64,000 bases of DNA from Halorubrum sodomense (GCF_900111935.1 NZ_FOYN01000003.1:677800-741799); one strand, 5' to 3'; shown: positions 8,616 to 18,225, counted from the first letter of the stretch. Numbers and translations are program-made. Notes: a model not told the origin generated them from the sequence alone.

Positions 8616-10763
8616 CTACTGAGACTCCGTGCCGGCCGCCGCCGAGGCGGGTCGCGTCGCGGGCGTGATCGCGGATTCGAGTTCCCGAGCCTCGAAGGCG
8701 GAGACGGTCGCTCGTCCGCCTTCAGCCGCCACCGATACTCCCGTGCTGTTCGCGGCGGGATACACCCGGCTGGTCAGGCAGTGCCGGTCGTTGGCGTACA
8801 GTTCGATCACGGACCCGTCGAGGAACGCCCGGAGGGACAGCGGCTCGTCGTACGGCGTCACGGGCATCCGCTGGGCGTCCGTCGCGCCGACCCCCTCCCG
8901 ACTGGACTCCGAGCGGTCGACTATCAGCTCGTTCTCGCGCGTGTATCGGACCGCGGTCCGCTCCTCGCGGTCGGCCGACTCGAACACCGAGAGCTCGAAC
9001 GCCGAGGCGTCCTCCAGCGACACCTCCAGTTCGATCTCCAGCGTTCGGCCGCCCGCCTCGAGCGCGTGACGGGCCTCGTCGAGGACGGACGGGACCGCGG
9101 TCGACAGTCGGCGCTGGCGGAGTCGATCCACCTCCGCGGCGGGCCGTTGCCGGAGTCGCCCGTCCGCACCGAGCGAGAGCACCCGCGGTAGCGACAGGGC
9201 TCCGGACCAGCCGGCGTCCCACTGAGCGGCCGTCCCGCGTGTTTCCGGAAGCCACCCCCAGGTCAGATACCGATCGCCGTCCCGGAGCGACTGCGGGGCG
9301 TAGAAATCGCCGTGGTCGAGCACGCCCCGGTGGGCGACGTCGAACTCCCCGTCGTCGACCCCACCGATGAAATACACGACGTCCTCGTAGTTGGAGACGT
9401 GGAGGAGGGATCGATCGCCGAGATCCAACAGTTCCGGACACTCCCAGACGGCCCCGTGGCCGTCGTCACCGGTCAGCAGGGGGCCTCTGTACTCCCATTC
9501 GCGGAGATCCGGTGAGGCGTACAGGAGTGCCGTCCCGCCTCGATCGGAGATGCCGCTGCCGATGACCTGATACCACGTGCCGTCGTCCCGCCAGACCGCG
9601 TGGTCGCGGAACTCTATCTCCCAGTGTTCCGTGGACAGTAGATCGAGATCGGAGGGCGGCTCTTCGATGACGGGATTGCCCGGGTCCTTCTCCCAGCTTC
9701 GGAGGTCCGGGTCCGCGCTCGTGGCGAGACACGGGAGCTGCCAGCGCCCGTCGCCGCCCGTGTAGAGGATCGTCGGCGTCCCGTCGTCGTCGACCGCACA
9801 CCCCGACCAACACCCGTCGCGGTCGGGACTGTCCGGCGACGGCGCAAGCGCGATCGGTTCGTCCGTCCAGTGAAGCAGGTCGTCGCTGACGGCGTGACCC
9901 CAGTGGATGGCGTTGTGAAACGGCCCCGCGGGGTTGTACTGGTAGAACAGATGATACCGCCCGTTCCAGCGGATCAGCCCGTTCGGATCGTTCAGCCAGT
10001 TCGCCGGCGGGGTGAAGTGATAGCGTGGCCGAGCGGGATCGCCCGCGAACGCCTCTCGCATCGCTGACAACTCGTCGGCCGTTTTCGGCCGGGCGGGCTG
10101 GTCGCCGCTGCCGACCGCGGACAGACACCCCGAAGCCAGGTCGGAGCGCGCGTCGGCGACGGACTCGTCCGCGGGCTCGTCGAACGCTAACGGCGCACCG
10201 ATACCGATGACGCCGCCGCCACGGTCCCACGAAACGACGGTCATTTCGTTCGGCACGTCCCGACCACCGCGGACGGTCGACGCGAGCACCTCGCCGTGCG
10301 TCGGCACCGCGCTCTCGTAACGGGCCGTCGGAACCGCTCCCCTGTCGCAGATCGGGATCCGGATCGAATCGAACGCCGCTATCGCGGGATGGTCGTCGTA
10401 GAGCGTCCGCCAGAGCACGCCGGTCGGCTCGGCGACGCTCTGGGTCCCGACCACGTCCGGCGCGACGGGATCGATCCCGAGGTCATCGACGGCGCCCATC
10501 GCCCGAAGCGTGAGCAGTAGCCCGCCGCCGTCTTCGAGAAAGGCTTCGAAGGCCTCCACGGAACCCGGTGAGAGGACGTCGTCCCCGAGCGGCGCGTCGC
10601 GGTGCCACCACAGCACGTCGCATCCGTCCGTCGCCGCGCCGACCTCGGCGGGAGAGACCCGCACCGTCTCGAACGACTGCGCCTCTAGCCACGCCAGCGC
10701 CGCCCGCTGTTCGTCCGACGGCGCACCGCGACAGACAAATCCGACTCTCGTCCCGTGACCCAT
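8616..10763 (-). CDS. GH32 beta-fructosidase with extra N-terminal domain
   Basis: 715 residues, much longer than single-domain GH32 enzymes (about 450-500). Residues from ~245 form the catalytic beta-propeller: WLNDPNG at 256-262 with nucleophile Asp259, FRDH at 385-388 (Asp387), WECPEL at 440-445 with acid/base Glu441. A C-terminal beta-sandwich follows, ending with LRAFLDGSVIELYAND. Residues 1-~220 form a separate domain with VGFVCRG, DVLWWHRDAP and GGGLLLTL, resembling a glutamine-amidotransferase/ThuA-like fold without an obvious catalytic Cys triad. No signal peptide is seen. It hydrolyses terminal fructose from sucrose, fructans or levan. Convergent with the GH68 gene; its role as fructan degrader is inferred. 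Confidence 0.9.
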   Translation of the reverse strand: MGHGTRVGFVCRGAPSDEQRAALAWLEAQSFETVRVSPAEVGAATDGCDVLWWHRDAPLGDDVLSPGSVEAFEAFLEDGGGLLLTLRAMGAVDDLGIDPVAPDVVGTQSVAEPTGVLWRTLYDDHPAIAAFDSIRIPICDRGAVPTARYESAVPTHGEVLASTVRGGRDVPNEMTVVSWDRGGGVIGIGAPLAFDEPADESVADARSDLASGCLSAVGSGDQPARPKTADELSAMREAFAGDPARPRYHFTPPANWLNDPNGLIRWNGRYHLFYQYNPAGPFHNAIHWGHAVSDDLLHWTDEPIALAPSPDSPDRDGCWSGCAVDDDGTPTILYTGGDGRWQLPCLATSADPDLRSWEKDPGNPVIEEPPSDLDLLSTEHWEIEFRDHAVWRDDGTWYQVIGSGISDRGGTALLYASPDLREWEYRGPLLTGDDGHGAVWECPELLDLGDRSLLHVSNYEDVVYFIGGVDDGEFDVAHRGVLDHGDFYAPQSLRDGDRYLTWGWLPETRGTAAQWDAGWSGALSLPRVLSLGADGRLRQRPAAEVDRLRQRRLSTAVPSVLDEARHALEAGGRTLEIELEVSLEDASAFELSVFESADREERTAVRYTRENELIVDRSESSREGVGATDAQRMPVTPYDEPLSLRAFLDGSVIELYANDRHCLTSRVYPAANSTGVSVAAEGGRATVSAFEARELESAITPATRPASAAAGTESQ

Positions 10764-10904
10764 TATGACGGATATGATTCAGTCTCGAGTGAAAGTTGTA
10801 TCGTCTACGGTCAGCAGGGGACGGCGGCCCGATATCGCCGCGACAGGTGGTAATTGGGCCGGATAGACGTGACGGGGCGGGTCGGTCCGCGTGGTCGACG
10901 GCGA

Positions 10905-11108
10905 CTAGTCGGCGTGCTGCGGCGCCGGCGCGGACCGCTCGGGTCGGTGGTCGGCCACGTGGCCGCACTCCGGACAGACGACGGTGCGCTCGTCGCCGTC
11001 GCTGACGACGAGCCACCCGTCCGACAGGGCGCTCTCGAAGCGACACTCCGCACAGAAGAGGACCGACTTCCCGCGGGAGGGCGGGGAACCGCTGGCGTCT
11101 GCGTTCAT
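10905..11108 (-). CDS. Small haloarchaeal zinc-ribbon protein
   Basis: 67 residues. Two Cys pairs, CAEC and CPECG, are separated by about 25 residues, forming a likely zinc ribbon. N- and C-terminal tails are polar. Single-gene unit starting ATG 11108. Small proteins of this kind are common in haloarchaea and may act in regulation or protein contacts; no specific role can be assigned. Confidence 0.75.
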   Translation of the reverse strand: MNADASGSPPSRGKSVLFCAECRFESALSDGWLVVSDGDERTVVCPECGHVADHRPERSAPAPQHAD

Positions 11109-11310
11109 GTTCGAAGGGAGGGCCCGGAGCTATAAGGGTCTTTTTCGACCTGATCGTTCAGTATGTTCGGGAGTGTCACGCGTACTCGTCACGCGAATCG
11201 GGACAAAACGGATCATTCGTTTCTAAAAGTAGAAAAATGGTGATCGGAATTCGGCTGGATCGTTTCCGGTGGATCCGGCTGTTTTCCTCGGCGTTTCCGT
11301 CGAACGGGAG

Positions 11311-12405
11311 CTACCGCGCCAGCGGCATGTTGTAGCTCGTCTCCTCGTCCATCACGTGCTCCCAGGTGGCCTCGCACTCGCAGGACACCTGCTCGAAGAC
11401 GCTCGGGTCCTGCCGTTTATCGAAGTCCTTGATCGCGGTCTGGACGCGGTCGTCGCACTCGCCGCAGTTGTGCGCGCCGCGGTCGGAGCCGTGGCCGACG
11501 GGGTCGGAGACGACGATGGCGTCGACGTCGGCGGTCGATTCCAGGACGTGGGCGACCGACCAGAGCCACGGCGGGCGGTAGCCCCCCTCGAAGAACAGCT
11601 CGTCGACCATCGTGTACCGCTGGACGTTCGTGGGGTTCATCGAGACGGTGTGGCAGCCGTCGACGTCGGCGCAGCGGCGGATCGAGTCGACCATGTCGGC
11701 GGCCGCCTCCGGCTCCGCGAGGAAGGGCGGCTTCATGAGCAGGTACGCCTTGATCCCCACGTCGGCGTCGAACTCGTCGTCCGCGGCGGCCGCCTCGGCG
11801 CAGGCGTCCTCGAAGTCTGCGAAGTCGAAGTACTTGTTCACGCAGTCGTGACGGACGCGGTCGGTCGCGGTCTCTAACCCGACCGCCACGTCGGTGGCGA
11901 TCCCGTGGTCCGCGAAGTCCGCGACCTTCTCGCGGTCGACGAAGTCCGGCAGGGACTCGACGACGATCCGGTCGCGGTCCGCGAACGTCTCCGCGATCGC
12001 CCGGCGGGTCTCCGCCGGCACCTCGCGCTCGTCGAGGAAGGAGCCGGACGTGTAGATCTTGATCAGATCGGCCGGCTCGTCGGTCTCCTCGGCCTCGTGG
12101 TCGAGACACGCGTCGACCTGCGTCATGAGGTCCTCGTGGGCGACGCTGCCGCCCTCGACCGACTCGGCGACGTAGCCGCACATCGTACAGCCGCCGGCGC
12201 GGGCCCACCGGCAGCCGCCGGTGTTCAGGATGATCGTGAGGGAGTTCACGACGCCGTCGGGCGTGTTGTCCTCGTCGATCCAGACGCGGGTGGGCTCCGT
12301 CGGGTCGTACGTCTCCGAGCGCTCGGCGCGGATGTCGCGCATCACGGCGTTGTGCGCGTCCATCCCGCGCCCCTGCTCGTACGCCTCGGGGCTCGTCCGG
12401 CTCAT
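11311..12405 (-). CDS. raSEA: Archaeosine biosynthesis radical SAM enzyme RaSEA
   Basis: 364 residues. The cysteines Cys65, Cys73 and Cys76 (GGCRWARAGGCTMCGY, a CX7CX2C variant) bind the [4Fe-4S] cluster that cleaves SAM. The family acts with ArcS to convert lysine-modified preQ0 to archaeosine at position 15 of archaeal tRNA. The C-terminal half has a conserved Cys pair region (CGECDDR) and ends CECEATWEHV. Start ATG 12405. Standalone gene. The family call rests on the N-terminal motif and overall architecture. Confidence 0.85.
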   Translation of the reverse strand: MSRTSPEAYEQGRGMDAHNAVMRDIRAERSETYDPTEPTRVWIDEDNTPDGVVNSLTIILNTGGCRWARAGGCTMCGYVAESVEGGSVAHEDLMTQVDACLDHEAEETDEPADLIKIYTSGSFLDEREVPAETRRAIAETFADRDRIVVESLPDFVDREKVADFADHGIATDVAVGLETATDRVRHDCVNKYFDFADFEDACAEAAAADDEFDADVGIKAYLLMKPPFLAEPEAAADMVDSIRRCADVDGCHTVSMNPTNVQRYTMVDELFFEGGYRPPWLWSVAHVLESTADVDAIVVSDPVGHGSDRGAHNCGECDDRVQTAIKDFDKRQDPSVFEQVSCECEATWEHVMDEETSYNMPLAR

Positions 12406-12576
12406 TGTCGAGAGGAGCGGGCGAGCGCGTAAAGCCGTGTCGTCATCGCGGGGTCGCTCGCCAGCGGGATCCGGCGACTAGGACGCCAGAGCCTCACCCG
12501 CGGGACCCGGACCGACCGTTCGGGAAACCTTCTCAAGAGAGATATATTGATAAATACATACCGATTCACAGAAAGA

Positions 12577-12585
12577 TTTTATAAG
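12577..12585 (+). promoter_or_regulatory. TATA box of the 5'-nucleotidase gene
   Basis: TTTTATAAG lies 23-31 bases upstream of the ATG at 12608, inside an AT-rich 80-bp patch (12530-12607). Spacing fits a leaderless transcript. Confidence 0.65.
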
Positions 12586-12607
12586 TATCGCTAAGTCAAA
12601 GAAATCG

Positions 12608-14542
12608 ATGTCACGAGACCGTGACTACGGACGGCGTGAGGTGCTGCGTGCGGGTGGAATCGTTCTCGGCGGATCGCTGGTCTCGGGGTCTACGACGGCC
12701 GCAGACGGCGACGGACCGACGACGCTGACGCTGCTATCGTACAACGACGTTCAGACGGCCGCCGCAGAGGACAAGGACTTCCCGCGGCTGGTGACGCTCA
12801 TCGAACAGCGCCGGGCGGCGGCCGACGGCCCGGTCGTCGTGGTCGGCGGCGGCGATCAGATCGGCCCGCACGCTCTCAGCCCCATCTCGCAGTGGCGCGC
12901 GCCGGTCGACGTACTCAACGGCGTTCAGCCCGACGCGGACGTGATCGGTAACCACGAGTTCGACTACGGGCTCGACGCCATCTCGGACGTCACGGCCGAC
13001 TCTAAGTTCCCCTGGCTGGCGACGAACCTCGTGGACAGCGAGACTGGCGAGGCCTTCGACGGGACGAAGTCGAATCACATCGTTGAGCGCGGCGGCGTCA
13101 GGGTCGGTATCATCGGACTCGCCGACAAGGGCGCGACGACCGGCAAGACGAACATCGACTTCGAGGCAGAGGGTATCACCATCGAGGACTACACCGAGAC
13201 CGGTCCGGCCGAGGCGAAGCGACTCAGAGAGGAGGAGGGCGTCGATGTCGTCGTCGCGCTCGCGCACACGGGCGTCCCCGACGCCGAGGCGCTTGCCGAG
13301 GCCGACACCGACGACGACATCGACGTCCTCGTGGTCGGGGACGACGAAATCGTGTACCGGCCCACGGAACAGAGCGGGACGATCGTCTCGGAGGCGGAGG
13401 CACGGGCGAACTACCTCAGCGAGATCGAGCTGACGGTCGAAGACGGGTCGGTGACCTCGTGGGAGGGGGATCTACTCGAGGTCACGGACGACATCGAGAA
13501 GGACCCCGACGCCTCGCGGATCATCAACGAGTACCGCGCGGAGGTGAGCCTCGACTCGCCGGTCGTGGAATCGGCGGTGCCACTCGACGCCACGTTCTCC
13601 TCGAACTACCACCGCGAGACCAACTACGGCAACCTGATCACCGACGCGATGCGCGAGCGGACCGACGCCGACGTCGCGATCACGAACGCGGGCGGCATCC
13701 GCTCGGACTCGGTGTACGGCCCCGGCGAGATTACCGGCGGGGACATCTTCAACACCCTTCCGTTCCCGAACACTGTCGTTTCGCTGGAGCTCACCGGCGA
13801 GGAGCTCGTCGAGACGCTGGAGAGCCAGGTCGTCACGCTGGAGAGCGCCACCGGACAGAGCTTCGGCGAGGAGATCTCCCAGCAGACCAGCGGCCTTCGC
13901 TTCGAGTGGGTGCCCCACGAGGACGCCGACGAACTGATCCGTGACGTGTACGTCGGCGGCGAGCCGCTCGACCTCGACGAGACGTACGAGGTCGCCGTCA
14001 ACAGCTTCATCGCCAACGGCGGGAGCGGGTACCCGCTGGAGGACAAGCCCGTGATCGACGACACGGGCGAACTTCAGGCGACGACCGTCGTCGACTACCT
14101 GGAACCCCGGGAGACGATCGCGCCGACCGTCGAAGGCCGGATGCAGCGCGTCGACCGAGACCTCCCCGACGCGTCGGTGACCGTCGACGGGAACGGCAAG
14201 GTGGTCACGCAGTTCGACGCGCCCGACGACGTCCGGTCGGTCGCCGAGGACACCGTCGCCGTGTGGACGCCGGAGGGTGACCACCTCGACGCGGAGCACG
14301 TCGCCTTCGGCGAGGGCGACGAGACCCTCGTCGTCCGTGTCGACGACGGCGACTTGGCGGACACGATCGAAGACGCGGACGACGGCGACGAGATCCCGCT
14401 TAACCTCTACGCCGAGTACGAGTCGAGCGAGTTCGACCACATCTACTTCGAGCGCTCTCGGCTCAACGCCGACGTGACGGCGACCGTGCGAGAACGTGGC
14501 CGAGGGCGCGGTCGCGGTCGTGTCGGTCCGCCGGGCAACTGA
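12608..14542 (+). CDS. Exported 5'-nucleotidase/2',3'-cyclic phosphodiesterase family protein
   Basis: 644 residues, two-domain UshA-like enzyme. A Tat signal (GRREVLRAGG) is followed by a metallophosphoesterase domain with GNHEFDYG at 114-121 and VVALAHTG. The C-terminal nucleotidase domain has NYGNLITDAM, TNAGGIRSD and the substrate-stacking region NSFIANGGSGYP. The first metal motif, usually D-x-H, reads YNDVQT with Gln49 where His is expected. A long acidic tail ends in an Arg/Gly stretch. Probably releases phosphate and nucleoside from extracellular nucleotides. Confidence 0.88.
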   Translation: MSRDRDYGRREVLRAGGIVLGGSLVSGSTTAADGDGPTTLTLLSYNDVQTAAAEDKDFPRLVTLIEQRRAAADGPVVVVGGGDQIGPHALSPISQWRAPVDVLNGVQPDADVIGNHEFDYGLDAISDVTADSKFPWLATNLVDSETGEAFDGTKSNHIVERGGVRVGIIGLADKGATTGKTNIDFEAEGITIEDYTETGPAEAKRLREEEGVDVVVALAHTGVPDAEALAEADTDDDIDVLVVGDDEIVYRPTEQSGTIVSEAEARANYLSEIELTVEDGSVTSWEGDLLEVTDDIEKDPDASRIINEYRAEVSLDSPVVESAVPLDATFSSNYHRETNYGNLITDAMRERTDADVAITNAGGIRSDSVYGPGEITGGDIFNTLPFPNTVVSLELTGEELVETLESQVVTLESATGQSFGEEISQQTSGLRFEWVPHEDADELIRDVYVGGEPLDLDETYEVAVNSFIANGGSGYPLEDKPVIDDTGELQATTVVDYLEPRETIAPTVEGRMQRVDRDLPDASVTVDGNGKVVTQFDAPDDVRSVAEDTVAVWTPEGDHLDAEHVAFGEGDETLVVRVDDGDLADTIEDADDGDEIPLNLYAEYESSEFDHIYFERSRLNADVTATVRERGRGRGRGRVGPPGN

Positions 14543-14570
14543 CGCCGGCGAGGAGTACACACCGACCCCG

Positions 14571-15047
14571 CTAGCGATCGCCGTCGCGGTCGTTCGTCGA
14601 TGACACGCTCCGGCGAACGACCGCGATCACTCCCCCGCCCATCGCCCCGACCGCGTTGACACCGGCGTCGCGCCACGCGAACGAGCGCCACGGGATCGGC
14701 GCCTGAACGAGTTCGATCCCGAAGCCGAACGCGACCGCGCCGACCACCGCGAGGACACCCCCGAGCCGCCTCCCTCGCGTCACCGGAACGAGCAGGACGG
14801 CGAGGACCGCGTACCCGACGAGGTGAAACGGATCGGTGAGGCCGACTCCGGCGGGGAGAGCGTCGAGAATCCGGTCGAAAGCGCCTCCGCCTCCCCCGGG
14901 CGATTCCAGAGGGACCGGGACCACCGATCCGACGAACAGCGCGAGCGACACCGCGAGCGCTCTCGCTCGGTCGCGTCGGATCTCCCGGTCGCGTCGGATC
15001 CCCCGGTCGCGTCGGGTCGGTCGGCTTCGACCGTTCGGATCGCTCAC
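14571..15047 (-). CDS. VanZ-like membrane protein
   Basis: About 158 residues from GTG at 15047 (a TTG at 15071 is the longer option). Four hydrophobic segments. The VanZ-like signature FGFGIELVQAPIP followed by WRDAGVNAVGA is clear. The N-terminus has three six-residue Arg/Asp repeats (RRDRGI, RRDREI, RRDRAR) from an 18-bp DNA repeat. The function of haloarchaeal VanZ-like proteins is not established. Confidence 0.75.
   Translation of the reverse strand: MSDPNGRSRPTRRDRGIRRDREIRRDRARALAVSLALFVGSVVPVPLESPGGGGGAFDRILDALPAGVGLTDPFHLVGYAVLAVLLVPVTRGRRLGGVLAVVGAVAFGFGIELVQAPIPWRSFAWRDAGVNAVGAMGGGVIAVVRRSVSSTNDRDGDR
14969..15016. repeat. 18-bp tandem repeat inside the VanZ-like gene
   Basis: GGTCGCGTCGGATCTCCC starts at 14969, 14987 and 15005 (the last unit partial). 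It encodes RRDR-type units on the minus strand. Copy number may vary between strains. Confidence 0.75.
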
Positions 15048-15273
15048 GCCGTCGGTTCGACTCGCGGGCAATTATGCGTCACGACTCCGGGGAATTCGAA
15101 GATCGGGTGGAGACGTCTTCGAAGGCGTCTCTCCCCGACAGACGCCGGCTTCAGCGATACGTCGGTCCACGTCCTGACCGGCCGACGCGAGGCGGCAGGA
15201 CCGAGAGGGAGATGTCAGTTCTCCGATCGGAGGCTGTCGACGGCGTTTTACATCTTTGCGTCCGTTCACACAC

Positions 15274-15891
15274 GTGGAACCAGACTCCGTCCGAGACACG
15301 TGGACGAACCGGGCGGGCGAATACTCACCGGCGTACTACGCCCATTACGGGCCGAACGAGACGAGCGCGGTGATCCGCGAGAGCCTCGACGAGTTCCTCG
15401 ACCGCGACGCGGCGATCCTCGAACTCGGGTGCGGTTCCGGTCGCCACCTCGAACACTTGGCCGACCACGGCTTCGAGGACCTCTCGGGCGTCGACATCAA
15501 CGCCGAGGCGTTCGACACGATGCGGGAGACCTACCCCGACCTCGCCGCCGACGGAACCTTCTACTGCGCCCCGATAGAGGACCTCGTCGGGGAGTTCGAC
15601 GACGGACAGTTCGACGCGGTCTACTCGGTCGAAACGCTTCAACACCTCCATCCCGACGTCGAGTGGGCGTTCGAGGAGATCGCCCGAATCACCGACGACA
15701 TCCTCGTCACGGCCGAGATCGAGGGGCCGGTCCGCGGGTCGTCGTCCGAACCGGACGTGAACTACGTCGACGGCGACACGCCGCTGTACTACCGGGACTG
15801 GAGCCGCATCTTCACCTCGCTCGGCCTCGTCGAGGTCGACATCGTCCGGGGCGACAGGGACACCACGCGGACCTTTCGCGCGTCGGGCTAA
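15274..15891 (+). CDS. Class I SAM-dependent methyltransferase
   Basis: About 205 residues from GTG 15274. A TATA-like TTTTACATC about 25 bases upstream supports this start over the TTG at 15256. Motif I ILELGCGSGRHLEHL binds SAM; the acidic loop SGVDINAEAF and motif FDAVYSVETLQHL follow. Substrate is unknown. It belongs to the methyltransferase 11/25-type group. Monocistronic. Confidence 0.85.
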   Translation: MEPDSVRDTWTNRAGEYSPAYYAHYGPNETSAVIRESLDEFLDRDAAILELGCGSGRHLEHLADHGFEDLSGVDINAEAFDTMRETYPDLAADGTFYCAPIEDLVGEFDDGQFDAVYSVETLQHLHPDVEWAFEEIARITDDILVTAEIEGPVRGSSSEPDVNYVDGDTPLYYRDWSRIFTSLGLVEVDIVRGDRDTTRTFRASG

Positions 15892-16278
15892 CCGGCCATC
15901 TCGGCGGTGCCGATTACCCCGGTTCGGTGACTCCGACGGGGCCGATTGCCTCGGGTGACGGCGGCGCGCTCGACACGAGACGCCGACCGCGATCGGGCTC
16001 GCCGATCAAGCGGATCCGGTCACAGACGGGCGGCTTCGGCGGTCACTCGAGGTCGACCCGTCCCCGATCCGACGCGCCGAGACGGGCACGGTGACCGGAG
16101 GCGTTCGGATCGTCTAACCGGCCGGCGGGTCAACGGGTATCGAGTATCGACCGCGTTGAGAACCCGGTGCCGCCCAGGTCGTTCCGCGGCCGAACGTCGC
16201 CGCCGACCTCGTCCGATCGCGTAATGGGTATCGGTTTCATCGAGAGGTGAACACATAACACGCTGTGGTCCCTCTATA
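15892..16278. other. Intergenic region, no gene seen
   Basis: 387 bp with no frame that has convincing haloarchaeal codon bias. The end carries ACACATAACA (16251-16260), a plausible TATA-like element for the downstream oxidoreductase. Confidence 0.5.
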
Positions 16279-18225
16279 ATGAACGAGCATTACATGACTG
16301 AAATGGGCGGCTACAGAGACCGAGTGGCACAAGTCGATCTCGGCGGTGGCGAGGTCAGCTACCGCGGGATCGACGACGAGGACGCGGAGAAGTACATCGG
16401 CGCGCGCGGGCTTGGCGTCAAGTACGTCTTCGACAAGGGGCCCGACGTGGACCCGCTGGGACCGGAGAACAGACTCGCGTTCATGACCGGGCCGCTCACG
16501 GGGACCCAGACCGTGATGAGCGGCCGGATCGCCTTAGTGACGAAGTCCCCGCTGACGGGGACCGTCACCGACTCGCACCACGGCGGCTGGTCCGGCGCGC
16601 GGCTCAAGTGGGCCGGGCTCGACGGTATCCTGCTCGACGGCGAGAGCGACGAGCCGGTCTACCTGTTCGTCGAGGACGGCGACGTCGAGGTACGCGACGC
16701 CTCCCACCTCTGGGGCCAGGGCGTCCACGACACGATCGACCAGATCGGCGAGGAGGTCGACGGGAAGGTCGGTCGCAACGTCTCCGTGATGGCGATCGGA
16801 CAGGGCGGCGAGAACCAGGTGCGGTACGGCTGCGTGATCAACGAGGACGACCGCGCCTCGGGCCGCGGCGGCACCGGCGCCGTGATGGGCGCGAAGAACG
16901 TGAAGGCGGTCGTCGTGAAGTCGGGCACCGACATGCCCAAGCCCGCCGACCCCGAGACGTTCCAGGAGGGCTACCAGCAGGCGATGGAGGTCATCCGCGA
17001 GTCCGACGTCACCGCGCCCAACGAGGGCGGGCTCTCGATGTACGGGACCAACGTCCTGATGAACGCGACCGAGGAGATGGACGGGCTCCCGACGAAGAAC
17101 GCGAAGTACACCTCGACGGAGGCGTACAACGAGACCGAGGGCGTCGACATCGAGGCCGAGCGCGTCTCCGGCGAGAACGTCCGCGAGAACATCCTCGTCG
17201 ACGAGCCGACGTGTCACTCCTGCCCGGTGGCGTGTAAGAAGGAGGTCGAGGTCGACGTCACCCACAAGGGTCAGGACATGAACGTCCGCACGGAGTCGTA
17301 CGAGTACGAGTCCGCGTGGGCGCTGGGCCCGAACTCGGGTCACTCCGACCGCGACGAGATCGCCGTGATGCTCCAGCGGTGTAACGATCTCGGCATCGAC
17401 ACCATCGAGGCCGGCAACATGATGGCGATGGCGATGGAGATGAGCGAGGAGGGCAAACTCGACGGCGTCGGCCACCTCGACTGGGGCGACTCCGAGACGA
17501 TGATCGACCTCATCGACGAGATCGGTCACCGCTCGTCGGACCTCGGCGACCTCCTCGCGGAGGGGCCGGAGCGCGTCGCCGACGCGAAGGACGCGCACGG
17601 CAACAAGCTCTCCGTGAAGGGCCAGACGATGGCCGCGTACGACCCGCGCTGTATGAAGGGCATGGGGATCGCGTACGCGACCTCCAACCGCGGCGCCTGC
17701 CACCTGCGCGGCTACACGCCGGCCGCCGAGATCCTCGGGATCCCGGAGAAGGTCGACCCGTACGAGTGGGAGGGCAAAGGCGAGCTCACCGCCACCTTCC
17801 AGAACCTCCACGCGGTGTCGGACTCGTTCGACATCTGTAAGTTCAGCGCGTTCGCGGAGGGGATCGAGGAGTACGTGCTCCAGTACAACGGCATGACCGG
17901 CCGCGACCTCTCGGAGGACGACCTCTTCGAGGCCGGCGAGCGCGTCTACAACCTCGAACGCTACTACAACAACCTCGTCGGCTTCGACGGCGCGGACGAC
18001 ACGCTGCCGAACCGGTTCGTCGAGGGGCACCCGGACGCGGTTCCCGGCACGGGTGCCAGCGAGGGCGAACTCGTCGAGCTCGACCAGCTGAAGGCCGAGT
18101 ACTACGAGACCCGCGACTGGGTCGACGGCGTCGTGCCCGACGAGAAGCTCGGCGAACTCGGCATCGATATCGGGCCCGGAACCGGCGTCTCGTCCGGCGA
18201 TTCCGCGGCCCCGGCCGACGACTGA
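16279..18225 (+). CDS. aor: Tungsten-containing aldehyde ferredoxin oxidoreductase
   Basis: 648 residues, close to the family's ~600. The enzyme oxidises aldehydes to acids with ferredoxin, using a bis-pterin tungsten centre and one [4Fe-4S] cluster. Cluster ligands are Cys312, Cys315, Cys319 (CHSCPVAC) and Cys520 (FDICKF). The N-terminal domain has the GARGLGVKYVFD and HHGGWSGARLKWAG pterin-contacting regions. MTEMGGYRD (ATG 16294) is an alternative start. The C-terminal tail is acidic with no homology. No pterin-biosynthesis gene is adjacent. Confidence 0.95.
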   Translation: MNEHYMTEMGGYRDRVAQVDLGGGEVSYRGIDDEDAEKYIGARGLGVKYVFDKGPDVDPLGPENRLAFMTGPLTGTQTVMSGRIALVTKSPLTGTVTDSHHGGWSGARLKWAGLDGILLDGESDEPVYLFVEDGDVEVRDASHLWGQGVHDTIDQIGEEVDGKVGRNVSVMAIGQGGENQVRYGCVINEDDRASGRGGTGAVMGAKNVKAVVVKSGTDMPKPADPETFQEGYQQAMEVIRESDVTAPNEGGLSMYGTNVLMNATEEMDGLPTKNAKYTSTEAYNETEGVDIEAERVSGENVRENILVDEPTCHSCPVACKKEVEVDVTHKGQDMNVRTESYEYESAWALGPNSGHSDRDEIAVMLQRCNDLGIDTIEAGNMMAMAMEMSEEGKLDGVGHLDWGDSETMIDLIDEIGHRSSDLGDLLAEGPERVADAKDAHGNKLSVKGQTMAAYDPRCMKGMGIAYATSNRGACHLRGYTPAAEILGIPEKVDPYEWEGKGELTATFQNLHAVSDSFDICKFSAFAEGIEEYVLQYNGMTGRDLSEDDLFEAGERVYNLERYYNNLVGFDGADDTLPNRFVEGHPDAVPGTGASEGELVELDQLKAEYYETRDWVDGVVPDEKLGELGIDIGPGTGVSSGDSAAPADD

